From contig NZ_QNRT01000008.1 of assembly GCF_003315245.1 (NCBI RefSeq), positions 1 to 64,000 on the forward strand: 64,000 nucleotides of DNA, read 5' to 3'. The translations under genes and the position numbers were made by a program. The DNA comes from Arenicella xantha. GTDB lineage: Bacteria > Pseudomonadota > Gammaproteobacteria > Arenicellales > Arenicellaceae. How positions within the stretch are numbered: position 1 is the stretch's first letter; each line of letters begins with the position of its first letter. A model generated the notes under the pieces. It saw only the letters and a list, made by a program, of their open reading frames with translations. It was not told the origin of the DNA and did not search any database. Of this stretch, positions 27,592 to 36,825 are shown piece after piece.

Positions 27592-28581
27592 ATGAAGCAG
27601 CTAGAGTTTGAGCGTTTACATAACGATTTTTGGAATCGTATGCAACGCATATTAGAAGGAGCAGAAATTATTGAGTCGGAACGTTCTACTGAGTTTCCGT
27701 CTGACTATCGTCGACTCTGTCAGCATTTGGCAATGGCCAAGAGCCGACGCTATGCGCCAGGCCTGACCAATCGTTTGAATCAACTCGTAGGGCTTGGGTA
27801 CCAGTCGTTATACGGCCAACGAATCAAAGATCACGGCCAAATAGTCGAATTTCTGGTTACCGGGTTTCCAGCCGCTTTGCGTTCAAATGCACCGTATTTA
27901 TGGATCGCTGGCGCGTTATTTGTATTGCCGTATTTGGCCATGATGATCGCTTGTTTATTCAACGACCAAATGTTGTATTCGGTAATGAGCGCTGGTGAAG
28001 TGCGCATGATGGAGGCGATGTATGAACCGTCGGTGGAAAAGTTTGGTCGCGAAAGCCAAGCATCAACCGACTTATGGATGTTTGGTTTTTATATCTATAA
28101 CAATATCGGCATAGCGTTTAAGTGTTTCGCTACTGGCTTGTTTGCCGGCGTTGGGAGCCTCTTTATGCTGGCATACAATGGTGTCGTGATCGGCGGAGTG
28201 TCGGGCCACTTGACGGCTTTGGGGTATACCGAAACGTTTTATCCGTTTGTGATTGGTCATGGTTCATTCGAGTTAACCGCCATCGCATTTAGTGGAGCCG
28301 CTGGTCTAAAACTTGGTTGGGCATTGTTGGCACCAGGCAAGCACACGCGTATCAAAGCCATGCATTATGCGGCTATTGACGCTATTAAGATCATGTATGG
28401 CGTATTTATTATGTTGACCATAGCGGCGTTTCTTGAAGCCTTTTGGTCTGCTTCTGCGAGCATTCCGATAGCGGTTAAGTATCTCGTTGGCGCAATTTTA
28501 TGGGTTGCCGTTTACTACTACTGTTTTTTCTTTGCGCGCGCTAAAGTGCGTCTATACATCGAACACAATGCAGCTCGATAA
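27592..28581 (+). CDS. Stage II sporulation protein M (SpoIIM) family membrane protein
   Basis: This 329-residue protein belongs to the SpoIIM family, widespread in non-sporulating bacteria next to MoxR and RDD genes. Residues 1 to 90 are a cytoplasmic helical part. Five to six membrane helices follow, with the family's NNIGIAFKCFATGLFAG segment and the HGSFELTAI motif near residue 223. The name comes from the Bacillus septal peptidoglycan hydrolase complex; in a MoxR locus the role is unknown. The following gene starts 14 bases before its stop. Confidence 0.88.
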   Translation: MKQLEFERLHNDFWNRMQRILEGAEIIESERSTEFPSDYRRLCQHLAMAKSRRYAPGLTNRLNQLVGLGYQSLYGQRIKDHGQIVEFLVTGFPAALRSNAPYLWIAGALFVLPYLAMMIACLFNDQMLYSVMSAGEVRMMEAMYEPSVEKFGRESQASTDLWMFGFYIYNNIGIAFKCFATGLFAGVGSLFMLAYNGVVIGGVSGHLTALGYTETFYPFVIGHGSFELTAIAFSGAAGLKLGWALLAPGKHTRIKAMHYAAIDAIKIMYGVFIMLTIAAFLEAFWSASASIPIAVKYLVGAILWVAVYYYCFFFARAKVRLYIEHNAAR

Positions 28582-29347
28582 GCTAATCATTGAAACGCGG
28601 TTGCGTACCGGTTGGTCAGCAATTGACCTTGGTATTGCGCTTGGCCGTCGATTTTGGCTGCGAAGCTTTGCCTTGTATTTGGTCATTGCATTACCGGTTT
28701 TTTGGTTGACGCGAACATTTGTTACCGAGAGCTATTGGTTGCCTTACTTCATCATATGGTGGTGTAAGCCTCTATTTGAACGGCCCAGCTTGTATTTTTT
28801 GAGTCGTGAGTTATTTCAGCAAGATATGGGGTTCTGGCAGACGCTGCGTAATTGGCGTGATTGGATATTTCCTGGCCTTGGCTGGATTTTGACCATACGA
28901 CGCATCAGTGTTGGGCGTGGGATGTATGCGCCGATCACCTTGTTGGAAAGCCCTTCAGCTGGACAATACAGTAAGCGTGCATCGGTTCTTGGCAGTAAGT
29001 ACGCCAGTCAGGCAAGCTGGCTAACCGTTGTGTTGTTTCACTTTGAATCGTTTCTGGCAATCGCTGCGGTGATACTGTTAGAGGTCTTTTTTCCTGACCA
29101 AATTACTTTCGGGTTTGGGTTGTTTGAGGACTTTCAAAACAATAGCGCTTGGGTCGACTTAGGAAGCCTGATGATGATGGCGGTGGTTGCACCATTTTAT
29201 GTTGCGTCGGGCTTCATGTTGTATATATCACGACGGATAGAGCTAGAAGGTTGGGATATTGAGATTTGCTTCCGTGACTGGATGTCGGAACAACCAGCTG
29301 CTTCTAGCGCGATGCAGCGCGCGGCCGGTCCTGAGGTCAAGCCATGA
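28568..29347 (+). CDS. Conserved membrane protein of the MoxR locus
   Basis: This 259-residue protein was not assigned to a family. It has membrane segments near residues 28 to 60, perhaps 100 to 115, 145 to 165 and 195 to 220, and many Trp and aromatic residues. The ends face the cytoplasm, judging by basic loops (RRFWLR, NWRDW, SRRIELEG). The ATG at 28568 overlaps the SpoIIM gene by 14 bases, and the stop overlaps the DUF4129 gene by 4, so it is firmly part of the operon. The N-terminal frame upstream of this ATG is not membrane-like and was left out. Confidence 0.7.
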   Translation: MQLDKLIIETRLRTGWSAIDLGIALGRRFWLRSFALYLVIALPVFWLTRTFVTESYWLPYFIIWWCKPLFERPSLYFLSRELFQQDMGFWQTLRNWRDWIFPGLGWILTIRRISVGRGMYAPITLLESPSAGQYSKRASVLGSKYASQASWLTVVLFHFESFLAIAAVILLEVFFPDQITFGFGLFEDFQNNSAWVDLGSLMMMAVVAPFYVASGFMLYISRRIELEGWDIEICFRDWMSEQPAASSAMQRAAGPEVKP

Positions 29348-30117
29348 AACGGTTGATGATTATATTATCACTGAGTTTCCTGACCCTGACGTCGGTAGTA
29401 GCTCAAGAGTCGGTCGAGAACTTTGTCTTGGAGGAGGGCGACTCGCTACCTCGCAGTCCGCAGTCTGAAGCCGCCTACCTTGCGATCGAAAAAGTATTGT
29501 CGAGCGACGATTTTGCACGTAAGAAAACCGTAACTCGTTGGCAAGCCAAAAAACGTGAAACCAAAGAGCAGCGACAAGAGTCATTTCCTTACTGGATGAT
29601 TACGTTGATGGAGTGGTTTGAAGGTACCGGAGGGTTCTTTAAGGCATTAGCACTGATTATAAAAATATTATTGTTTGCGCTTTTCGCATGGTTAATCTAT
29701 TACGTGGTGAAACGCTATCATCAACCGATTGGCGACTTCTTCCAATCGATGGGGCGTCACAAGGAGGTGGTAGATCTGCCAACCACGATGTTTGGTTTAG
29801 ACGTCCAGAAAGACAGTTTGCCAACCGATGTAGTGGCAACCGCGCAAGCGCATTGGGCCGCCGGAGACAAGCGCCTTAGTTTGGCTACCTTGTTGCAGGC
29901 CAGTTTAATCAAGCTGTTGCATGAACATGGCTGCCGATTTTATGACAGCGACACCGAGACTGAGTGTTGTCAACGTATTGAGCAGCAGGTCAATGAGTCT
30001 TTAAGCCAGTATATGTGGACCTTAGTCGGTACATGGCAGCAATTGGCTTATGCTCATCAGTCACCGAATGACACGCAGTTTGCTGCACTGTGTACGCAAT
30101 GGCGCGAGGTATTCTGA
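29344..30117 (+). CDS. DUF4129-like exported membrane protein
   Basis: This 257-residue protein has a signal peptide (about 1 to 20, ending VVAQ), an extracytoplasmic polar part and one membrane helix (about residues 103 to 122). A cytoplasmic C-terminal helical domain follows with AHWAAGDKRLSLATLLQASL, the region that marks DUF4129. DUF4129 domains also occur at the C-terminus of TgpA-type transglutaminases. Here it stands alone. Its start overlaps the previous gene (ATGA) and its stop overlaps the next (TGATG). Confidence 0.8.
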   Translation: MKRLMIILSLSFLTLTSVVAQESVENFVLEEGDSLPRSPQSEAAYLAIEKVLSSDDFARKKTVTRWQAKKRETKEQRQESFPYWMITLMEWFEGTGGFFKALALIIKILLFALFAWLIYYVVKRYHQPIGDFFQSMGRHKEVVDLPTTMFGLDVQKDSLPTDVVATAQAHWAAGDKRLSLATLLQASLIKLLHEHGCRFYDSDTETECCQRIEQQVNESLSQYMWTLVGTWQQLAYAHQSPNDTQFAALCTQWREVF

Positions 30118-31553
30118 TGCAAGCGCGGATTGTTTGGATTGTGAGTATTTTGGTTTTGGCGGCTGCAGTTGGTGGCTTCTACTTGATGTACGAGAAAGTA
30201 GAAGAAGAGATTTGGATTGGCGAAAGTGCTGAAGCAAAGCGCAATCCATTTTTGGCTGCACAACGTTTTCTATCGGAGCGCGGGGTAAGCGTTGTTGAAA
30301 CAACCTCCGAATTGCGCTTTTCAACATTGCCGACCGACGAAATGGTGATTCTGTCAGAGGTCGACAGTATGTTGGTCTCCGCTAGTCAAATCGATGCCGC
30401 AGTTGATTGGGTACAGCGTGGTGGGTCGTTAATCGTTGGCGTTGGTGCTGAGGTTACGGGCTACGACTCGCTATTGAGGCGTGTTGAGTTGCTACCGCAA
30501 GAGGAATTATTTTCGTTAGATGACGTGATTGACGAGACAGTTGAAGAGCTTTCCGCGAGCGAACGGATGCGTGAAGTTAATCGTAAGCTAAAGGAGGAGC
30601 AACAAGCTAATGCGGAAAAAGATGCGCGAGCGGCTAATGACTCCAATGAGACTGGTGAGAATTCCAGTGAACAGGCTCAGGTAGCCGACCAAGAGACGTC
30701 AACAAATTCGCGAGCGAAAGCTGGTAGTGAATTTAATCGACAGTTATTTAAACTCTTAAACGTAGAGCTTGATTACGAATACTATCCGGTGTTTCTGAAT
30801 GAACAAGTCGGTCAAATCTACCTTGCGGTGCTCGACGAAATTACGTTTGTCCACCCTGAAATTGATGTAGATGCCTACGACGACGCAATTGCAGACAATG
30901 ACAGTTTGTCGGACACCGAGTCTGAGTTGATTGATTATCAAATATTGACTTCCATCAGTGACGAAAACGGTGTGCGGTTGATTCAATTCGAACTAGGTGA
31001 GGGCACTTTTACGGCAATTTCTAGCTCAGATCTATGGACCAATGAGCATATTGGTTTAGGCGACCATGCCTACTTTTTGTCGTACATGGTGCCGTCTGGT
31101 TCGACCTTGCATTTTTTCTACAATGTAGACGTGCCTTCGTTAGGAACAATGCTGACGCGCTATTTCTTGGAATTTATACTGCTTTCCTTGCTCATCTTAG
31201 GGCTATGGTTATGGCGTCATGGACTACGAGTTCAGCGGATACAGGCGGTGGATGAAAGCCGGCGCCGCAGTTTCGCTGAGCATTTATCTGCGAGCGCTAA
31301 ATATCTAGTGACACACAAACAATGGGATGCCTTGCTCACATCATTGCAAGAAGATATCGAGCTACAAATGCGTGCGTACGACTCAGGTTTTTCAAGACTT
31401 GATGTTCAAGCGCAAACTGATTTGTTGGCGCGCCAAAGCCAACTACCAAGCGAACAGATTGAACGCTGGATAGCGTATTGTAATCAACTTAACAATCAAG
31501 ACGAACTCTTCGCTGCACTCAAACTCGGCCATTTAATTCGGAAACGACTATGA
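30117..31553 (+). CDS. DUF4350 domain membrane protein
   Basis: This 478-residue protein has an N-terminal membrane helix (about residues 5 to 23). A DUF4350 Rossmann-like domain follows (NPFLAAQRFLSERG, WVQRGGSLIVG), as in proteins that accompany MoxR-DUF58 operons. A charged insert of about 60 residues (160 to 220) is rich in Glu, Ala and Asn and looks disordered. A second membrane helix near residue 355 (LEFILLSLLILGLWLW) precedes a cytoplasmic helical tail. I chose the ATG at 30117, which overlaps the DUF4129 stop. It would sit in the inner membrane with a large periplasmic domain. Confidence 0.8.
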   Translation: MQARIVWIVSILVLAAAVGGFYLMYEKVEEEIWIGESAEAKRNPFLAAQRFLSERGVSVVETTSELRFSTLPTDEMVILSEVDSMLVSASQIDAAVDWVQRGGSLIVGVGAEVTGYDSLLRRVELLPQEELFSLDDVIDETVEELSASERMREVNRKLKEEQQANAEKDARAANDSNETGENSSEQAQVADQETSTNSRAKAGSEFNRQLFKLLNVELDYEYYPVFLNEQVGQIYLAVLDEITFVHPEIDVDAYDDAIADNDSLSDTESELIDYQILTSISDENGVRLIQFELGEGTFTAISSSDLWTNEHIGLGDHAYFLSYMVPSGSTLHFFYNVDVPSLGTMLTRYFLEFILLSLLILGLWLWRHGLRVQRIQAVDESRRRSFAEHLSASAKYLVTHKQWDALLTSLQEDIELQMRAYDSGFSRLDVQAQTDLLARQSQLPSEQIERWIAYCNQLNNQDELFAALKLGHLIRKRL

Positions 31554-32599
31554 ACGATAATACCCAAGACCCAACTCAAGCTACTGCGAATACCAACATC
31601 GCTACTGACTCCAGTGCTACCTCCGGGGCAGCGCAAGATGCGATGAACACCGACTCGGTAAACAATCTCCGCATGATGATTGCGCAGGTTAACAAAGCAT
31701 TAATCGGGCAGGAACGTGTTGTGAAGCATGTTGTGTTGGCGCTGTTATCGAACGGCCATGTGTTGCTTGAGGGAGTGCCTGGATTGGGTAAAACGTTGTT
31801 GGTTAGAGCGCTCTCCAAGACCTTTTCCGGTGACTTTAAGCGAATTCAGTTTACTCCTGACCTAATGCCTTCCGATGTGACTGGTCATGTGGTGTTCGAT
31901 ATGGAAAACAAGTCTTTCCAAATGAATCGTGGCCCAGTGTTTACTAACCTATTGTTGGCCGATGAAATCAATCGCGCGCCGGCTAAGTCGCAAGCCGCTT
32001 TGCTTGAAGTTATGCAAGAAAAGCAAGTCACGACCGAAGGTGAGTCACGTAAAGTGCCACTGCCGTTTATGGTGCTAGCAACGCAAAACCCGCTGGAACA
32101 AGAGGGTACGTACCCATTGCCCGAAGCCGAGCTGGATCGCTTTCTGGTTAAGGTTGTGATTGATTTCCCGAGTATCGATAACGAAGTTAAATTGACTAAG
32201 TTGATTACCCAAGGTCAGGTTGGAGATAATAGCTCGATTGAGTCGATTAAACCGGTATTGACGGCTAATGAATTGCTAGCCTACCAGCAGCAAGTCGCCA
32301 ACGTTGAGGTTGATGATCAGGTGGTGGATTACGCGGTTCGTATCGTACGCGCGACACGCTCTCATCCGGCGATTTTTCGTGGAGCCGGGTCTCGCGCCAG
32401 TATTGGTTTAGTACGTATTGCTAAAGCCAATGCCTTTTTGGCTGGCCGTCAGTTTGTCTTGCCTGATGATGTTAAGAGTATGGCGGTAGCCGTATTGCAA
32501 CACCGTGTTGCTTTGACCCCAGATGTTGAAATCGAAGGCTTGAGCGCGCCAGATGTGCTCAACCAAATGCTGATGGACATCGAGGCACCGCGTCAGTGA
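31550..32599 (+). CDS. MoxR family AAA+ ATPase (first locus)
   Basis: This 349-residue MoxR ATPase has an unstructured N-terminal tail of about 35 residues rich in Thr, Asn and Ala. The AAA core has Walker A GVPGLGKTLL (about residues 79 to 88), Walker B LLADEINRAPAKSQ, sensor 1 ATQNP and arginine-finger region LPEAELDRF. The MoxR C-terminal lid follows. MoxR ATPases act as chaperones that activate partner proteins, often through DUF58 and VWA proteins. The gene overlaps DUF4350 and DUF58 by 4 bases each. A second MoxR gene lies about 22 kb away. Confidence 0.93.
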   Translation: MNDNTQDPTQATANTNIATDSSATSGAAQDAMNTDSVNNLRMMIAQVNKALIGQERVVKHVVLALLSNGHVLLEGVPGLGKTLLVRALSKTFSGDFKRIQFTPDLMPSDVTGHVVFDMENKSFQMNRGPVFTNLLLADEINRAPAKSQAALLEVMQEKQVTTEGESRKVPLPFMVLATQNPLEQEGTYPLPEAELDRFLVKVVIDFPSIDNEVKLTKLITQGQVGDNSSIESIKPVLTANELLAYQQQVANVEVDDQVVDYAVRIVRATRSHPAIFRGAGSRASIGLVRIAKANAFLAGRQFVLPDDVKSMAVAVLQHRVALTPDVEIEGLSAPDVLNQMLMDIEAPRQ

Positions 32600-33954
32600 G
32601 ACTGCCTGAGTTTCTGTCTGTCCGACCTAGCCAACGCTTATTACAAGTATTGGCTGTTGCTGCTGTATTGGGATTGTGTCTCGGTGGGCTGCGTGTGGCT
32701 GCGCCGGAGTCAGAGACGGTCGAATTTTTGGTAGGTTTGTGGTGGTGGTTGTTAGCGGCGTTTGGAGCTATAGCAATATGGGACGCGCTGAGCCCTGAAG
32801 CGAGCGACCAGTATCGTGTTCGTCGAGTGTTACCGAACTCTTTGTCATTGAATCGGTCGCAGACGATTGCGTTTGAATTTGAAAACCTGTCGAATCGGCC
32901 GCTCAAAGTGAGTTTGAGCGATGGAATTCCTGAGCAGCTGATTAGTTCGGCGTTCCCCTTAACACAAACCGTGGCGGTCGATCAGAATGGGCGTTATGAG
33001 TATTCGGTCATTGCTAAACGTCGCGGCTTGGCCGAGTTTGAACCAGCTTTTGTGTTAATCGAGTCACGGCTTGGTTTCTGGGAGCATTTACGCCGTTTAG
33101 GCGGTTCGCCAAGTATTAAGGTGTATCCCGATTTCACTGCAGTGTCGAATAGTTTTGTGTTTGGTGTTGAGCAAGCGATGCGCAATATGGGGGCGCATAT
33201 TGCCAAACGCAAAGGTGATGGCATGGAGTTTAACCAACTGCGTGATTTTCGCGAGGGCGACACTCTCAAGCAGGTAGATTGGAAAGCGACGGCAAAGTTA
33301 GGGTCTCCGATCTCCCGAGAGTACCAAGAAGAGAAAGATCAGAATATTGTATTTTTGTTGGATTGTAGTCGGCGGATGCGTGCCATGGAGAACAATCTGA
33401 GCTACTTCGACTATGCGCTAAACGCGTTATTGATGAGTAGCTACATAGCCTTAGACAAGGGCGATGCAGTTGGTGTTATGAGTTTCTCTGGAGAGCCTAG
33501 TTGGTTACCACCGATTAAGGGTAAAACCAGCATCAATGTTCTGCTAAACCACTTATACGCACTCACCACCTCAACCGAGAGTAGTGATTACGTCACGGCG
33601 GCTGAGAATTTATTACTTAAGCAGCGTAAACGTTCGCTGATTATTGTAATTACCAACGTGCGTGACGAAGACAGTGCTGATTTACAAAAAGCGGTGTCGA
33701 TATTATCGCGTCAGCATTTGGTGATGATCGTGGCATTGCAGGAACGCCTGCTGGAAAACGCCGACCGTATGGAATTAAGTTCGCGTGATGACACATTGCT
33801 CTATGCGGGCATCAAACATTTCGAGCGTAATCGTAAACAAATGTTGGCGCTGCTTAAGGCGCAAGGTGTTTCGGTGGTTGATGCAACCCACAAAAACATC
33901 CATGTCCAGCTTGTCTCTGAGTACCTAAGACTGAAGCAATACGGGCGTATCTAA
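32596..33954 (+). CDS. DUF58 domain protein (first locus)
   Basis: This 452-residue membrane-anchored protein has two N-terminal helices (about residues 15 to 60). A periplasmic beta-rich domain follows, then the DUF58 core, with GDGMEFNQLRDFREGD and the adjoining QVDWKATAKLG at about residue 210. A VWA-like domain comes after this (FLLDCSRRM, DxS-like metal site changed to D-C-S). DUF58 proteins are the usual partners of MoxR. It is the last gene of the locus; I see no clear terminator before the photolyase gene 86 bases on. Confidence 0.88.
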   Translation: MRLPEFLSVRPSQRLLQVLAVAAVLGLCLGGLRVAAPESETVEFLVGLWWWLLAAFGAIAIWDALSPEASDQYRVRRVLPNSLSLNRSQTIAFEFENLSNRPLKVSLSDGIPEQLISSAFPLTQTVAVDQNGRYEYSVIAKRRGLAEFEPAFVLIESRLGFWEHLRRLGGSPSIKVYPDFTAVSNSFVFGVEQAMRNMGAHIAKRKGDGMEFNQLRDFREGDTLKQVDWKATAKLGSPISREYQEEKDQNIVFLLDCSRRMRAMENNLSYFDYALNALLMSSYIALDKGDAVGVMSFSGEPSWLPPIKGKTSINVLLNHLYALTTSTESSDYVTAAENLLLKQRKRSLIIVITNVRDEDSADLQKAVSILSRQHLVMIVALQERLLENADRMELSSRDDTLLYAGIKHFERNRKQMLALLKAQGVSVVDATHKNIHVQLVSEYLRLKQYGRI

Positions 33955-34040
33955 TCGCGGTTTTTACTTGCGGTTGGATCCAGTAGTAAATGTTTTGCTA
34001 ACTTCACCGTAAAGTCACCTAGGACTCTTACACTAGCGCG

Positions 34041-35453
34041 ATGAAAACACTAGTTTGGTTCCGCGAAGATCTTCGCTTACATGACAATCCCGCGCTGTAT
34101 TACGCTGCTCGCAGTGGCGAGGTGATGCCGGTCTTTATTTACCCATCAACTCTGGGGGAGGCTAGCTATTGGTGGCTGCATCATAGTCTGCTGGCGCTGT
34201 CTGATGATCTCGCAAAACATGGCGTAACATTGACGCTCGCTACTGGCGACCCGGCATCGATCCTTGCTGAGTTGGCGCTAAAGCACAGTGCTGACAAAGT
34301 GGTGTGGAATCGAGTCTACTCTCCTGATGGTATTCAAACTGGTAAAGCGGTTAAAACGAGTTTGCAAGCGTCCAACATTGCGTGCGACTCCTACAATGGG
34401 CAACTGCTGATCGAACCGACTACTATTCTGACCAAGCAAGGCACACCGTTTAAGGTGTTTACACCGTTTTGGCGCAATTGTATGGCGCAACTTGATCCGC
34501 CCGAGCCACTGGGTTTGCCGACCTTAAATTGTTGGCATGACGACATCGGTTCAGAGACCTTGTCGGACTGGGGGCTATTGCCCTCACAACCGGATTGGTC
34601 CGGTGGTTTGGCGGAGCGGTGGCAGCCCGGTGAGTCTGGCGCGCAAGCTCGATGGGAGCGCTTTTTAGAAGAGGGCATTCAGCGTTATAAAAACGGTCGA
34701 GATATTCCTAGTAGGACCGATACCTCTATGCTATCTCCACACTTAGCGTTTGGCGAGATTAGTGTGCGTCAATTGTGGTTTGATATCCAACAGGCGATGG
34801 CCGATGGTTCTGTTAGTCATGAAGATGGTATGAAGTATCTATCTGAGCTTGGTTGGCGTGAGTTTAGTCGTTACCTATTAGTACATTTTCCGCATGTGCT
34901 TAAGGAGCCTTTTAACGCACGATTTACGGAGTTTCCGTGGGACGGACAAAGTCAGCAGATTGATGCATGGAAGCAAGGTAAAACAGGTTACCCAATTGTT
35001 GATGCTGGTATGCGTGAGTTATGGCATACCGGGTTTATGCATAACCGCGTTCGCATGATTTGCGCGTCGTTTTTAACCAAACATTTACGGACTCATTGGC
35101 AAGTAGGGGCTGATTGGTTTTGGGATACTTTGGTCGATGCCGATATTGCTAATAATACCGCAAGCTGGCAATGGGTTGCTGGTTGTGGTGCCGATGCAGC
35201 ACCTTACTTTCGGATATTCAATCCGATCTTGCAAGGTGAGAAGTTTGATAAGCAAGGTGACTACATAAAACACTGGGTTCCAGAACTAGAACAGTTAGGA
35301 CCACGTTACCTGAATAAGCCATGGGAAGCGGACACTAAGACATTGTTGGAGGCTGGTATTACATTGGGCGATAACTATCCATTCCCCATCGTTGAACACA
35401 AGGCCGCGCGGATTGATGCGTTGGCCGCTTACCAAGCGATAAAAAATGCATAA
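34041..35453 (+). CDS. phrB: Deoxyribodipyrimidine photolyase (cryptochrome/photolyase family)
   Basis: This 470-residue flavoprotein uses blue light to reverse UV-made cyclobutane pyrimidine dimers. The N-terminal Rossmann antenna domain opens with VWFREDLRLHDNPAL. The FAD-binding helical domain has LGWREFSRYLL, the MRELWHTGFMHNRVRM block that lines FAD, and DTLVDADIANNTASWQWVAGCG, typical of CPD photolyases. The Trp residues needed for electron transfer appear present. Length is normal. It could be a class I or the related class III enzyme, which needs an alignment to settle. It is the second UV-lesion enzyme in the window. Confidence 0.92.
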   Translation: MKTLVWFREDLRLHDNPALYYAARSGEVMPVFIYPSTLGEASYWWLHHSLLALSDDLAKHGVTLTLATGDPASILAELALKHSADKVVWNRVYSPDGIQTGKAVKTSLQASNIACDSYNGQLLIEPTTILTKQGTPFKVFTPFWRNCMAQLDPPEPLGLPTLNCWHDDIGSETLSDWGLLPSQPDWSGGLAERWQPGESGAQARWERFLEEGIQRYKNGRDIPSRTDTSMLSPHLAFGEISVRQLWFDIQQAMADGSVSHEDGMKYLSELGWREFSRYLLVHFPHVLKEPFNARFTEFPWDGQSQQIDAWKQGKTGYPIVDAGMRELWHTGFMHNRVRMICASFLTKHLRTHWQVGADWFWDTLVDADIANNTASWQWVAGCGADAAPYFRIFNPILQGEKFDKQGDYIKHWVPELEQLGPRYLNKPWEADTKTLLEAGITLGDNYPFPIVEHKAARIDALAAYQAIKNA

Positions 35454-35505
35454 GCCTGGTAATTAGAGGCGTTTTGTCGGCTGACTTTATTGATGGGTTT
35501 CATTA

Positions 35506-35542
35506 ATAGATTTTTTGGATATATAAGATAGGAATAAACGAT
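35506..35542 (+). promoter_or_regulatory. Candidate OxyR operator
   Basis: Four tetranucleotide elements (ATAG, GGAT, ATAG, CGAT) start at 35506, 35517, 35528 and 35539, each separated by exactly 7 bases. This is the spacing of the OxyR consensus ATAG-N7-CTAT-N7-ATAG-N7-CTAT. The two ATAG elements are exact; GGAT and CGAT match CTAT at 2 and 3 of 4 bases. It ends directly next to the proposed -35 box of the peroxiredoxin-glutaredoxin gene, the position used for activation. Confidence 0.55.
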
Positions 35543-35571
35543 TTTACCTTTTAGTCACGCGCCGCTATTCT
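35543..35571 (+). promoter_or_regulatory. Candidate promoter of the peroxiredoxin-glutaredoxin gene
   Basis: A poor -35 (TTTACC, 35543-35548) and a fair -10 (TATTCT, 35566-35571) are 17 bases apart. A weak -35 adjoining the OxyR-like site is what an activated promoter should look like. It lies 42 bases before the start codon. Confidence 0.45.
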
Positions 35572-35612
35572 TAACAAATAAATTATTATTCAGTCAATTG
35601 GAGACAAAAATT

Positions 35613-36368
35613 ATGTCAAACCCTGTGAGCCCGAACGCTGATATGGTGGGAAAAGCTGTTCCTTCTGTGGTTTTTCCTTTCAGAGAAAATGACCAATGGG
35701 TAACTGCCAGCAGTGACGACCTGTTCGCTGGAAAAACGGTAGTGTTATTCTCGCTGCCTGGTGCGTTCACACCAACCTGTTCCTCAGCTCACTTACCACG
35801 TTACAACGAGTTGGCTGGCACCTTCGCGAAAAACGGCGTCGACAGCATTATTTGCATGAGCGTTAATGATACGTTCGTAATGAATGCCTGGAAGGAAGAC
35901 CAAGAAGCCGAGAATATTACGGTGATTCCAGACGGCAACGGCGAGTTCACGGCAGGCATGGGAATGCTGGTGGATAAAGGTGAAATTGGCTTCGGAAAGC
36001 GGTCGTGGCGTTATTCTATGTTGGTTAAGAATGGAATAATCGAGAAAATGTTTGTAGAACCGGATGTGCCTGGTGATCCATTTGAAGTGTCGGATGCTGA
36101 TACGATGTTGAATTACATCAATCCCAATGCAGCTAAACCGTCTTCAGTTGCGATGATTACTAAGCCGGGTTGCCCGCATTGCTCGCGTGCTAAAACATTG
36201 TTAAGTGAGCATGGAATCGCCTATGAAGAAATCGTGTTAGGTAAAGATGCAACGTCGGTCAGTGTTAAAGCAATCTCGGGTAATGCTACGGTTCCGCAAA
36301 TCTTTTTCGACGGGAAAAACATTGGTGGTTCCGACGATTTAGCCGCGTTTTTGACTAATCAAAAATAG
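35613..36368 (+). CDS. Hybrid peroxiredoxin-glutaredoxin (Prx5-Grx)
   Basis: This 251-residue peroxidase reduces hydrogen peroxide and organic peroxides with glutathione. Residues 1 to about 165 are a Prx5 domain with the peroxidatic Cys at residue 56 in PGAFTPTCS. Residues about 172 to 251 are a glutaredoxin domain with CPHC and the TVPQIFFDG and GGSDDL glutathione-binding segments. Such fusions are known from Haemophilus and other Gammaproteobacteria. I chose the ATG at 35613, with GGAG 9 bases upstream; an upstream TTG would start inside that site. An OxyR-like operator lies upstream and oxyR lies two genes downstream. Confidence 0.95.
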   Translation: MSNPVSPNADMVGKAVPSVVFPFRENDQWVTASSDDLFAGKTVVLFSLPGAFTPTCSSAHLPRYNELAGTFAKNGVDSIICMSVNDTFVMNAWKEDQEAENITVIPDGNGEFTAGMGMLVDKGEIGFGKRSWRYSMLVKNGIIEKMFVEPDVPGDPFEVSDADTMLNYINPNAAKPSSVAMITKPGCPHCSRAKTLLSEHGIAYEEIVLGKDATSVSVKAISGNATVPQIFFDGKNIGGSDDLAAFLTNQK

Positions 36369-36431
36369 TCTAGCAAGTCAGCTGCTAGGTGTTGTTAGGA
36401 CGTGAAACTCGTTGTGCGAATTGTCAAATAC

Positions 36432-36464
36432 GGTGAGCGCGTTGATCAAATGCGCTCGCCTTTA
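36432..36464 (+). terminator. Likely terminator after the peroxiredoxin-glutaredoxin gene
   Basis: GGTGAGCGC and GCGCTCGCC form a 9-bp stem (one G-U pair) with an 11-base loop, followed by TTTAT. The U-tract is short, so termination may be partial, with read-through towards the DUF3820 gene. Confidence 0.5.
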
Positions 36465-36480
36465 TCTGGGTCTAAATTAA

Positions 36481-36750
36481 ATGGAAAGTGACTCCTTATC
36501 CAGTATGCTCGGGTTTTCACAATCTGACCTGATTAAGCTTGCTACTTGGTCAATGCCATTTGGTAAATACGCTGGTCGGGCATTGATTGACTTGCCTGAA
36601 GCCTATTTGTTTTGGTTTCACAAGAATAGTTTTCCGGAAGGTGAACTAGGCAAGCTGATGAAGCTTTGCTTGGAGCTTAAAATAGAAGGTTTGGATGGTT
36701 TGATTAAGCCTCTTAAGTCACGAGTGGCGAGCGATGGCGACATCGGTTAA
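36481..36750 (+). CDS. DUF3820 family protein
   Basis: This 89-residue protein has the family core MPFGKYAGRALIDLPEAYLFWF (residues about 26 to 47, given here in shortened terms: MPFGKY, then DLPEAYLFWF) and a GELGKLM helix after it. The family, sometimes called putative quorum-sensing-regulated virulence factor after a Pseudomonas member, has a compact fold and no proven activity; relatives bind exonuclease-like modules. It lies between the peroxidase gene and oxyR on the same strand, suggesting but not proving a stress link. Confidence 0.8.
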   Translation: MESDSLSSMLGFSQSDLIKLATWSMPFGKYAGRALIDLPEAYLFWFHKNSFPEGELGKLMKLCLELKIEGLDGLIKPLKSRVASDGDIG

Positions 36751-36825
36751 TTTCACTACTCATTCTTTATTATTTGAGTGCAAGCTGTTAATGCTAATTG
36801 CTTGAGCTAAGGACTAACAATAGCG

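Noticed and set aside
27592-28581. Evidence for sporulation from the SpoIIM and spore photoproduct lyase names
   Set aside because: Both families are widespread in non-sporulating Gram-negative bacteria, and all other genes here are gammaproteobacterial.
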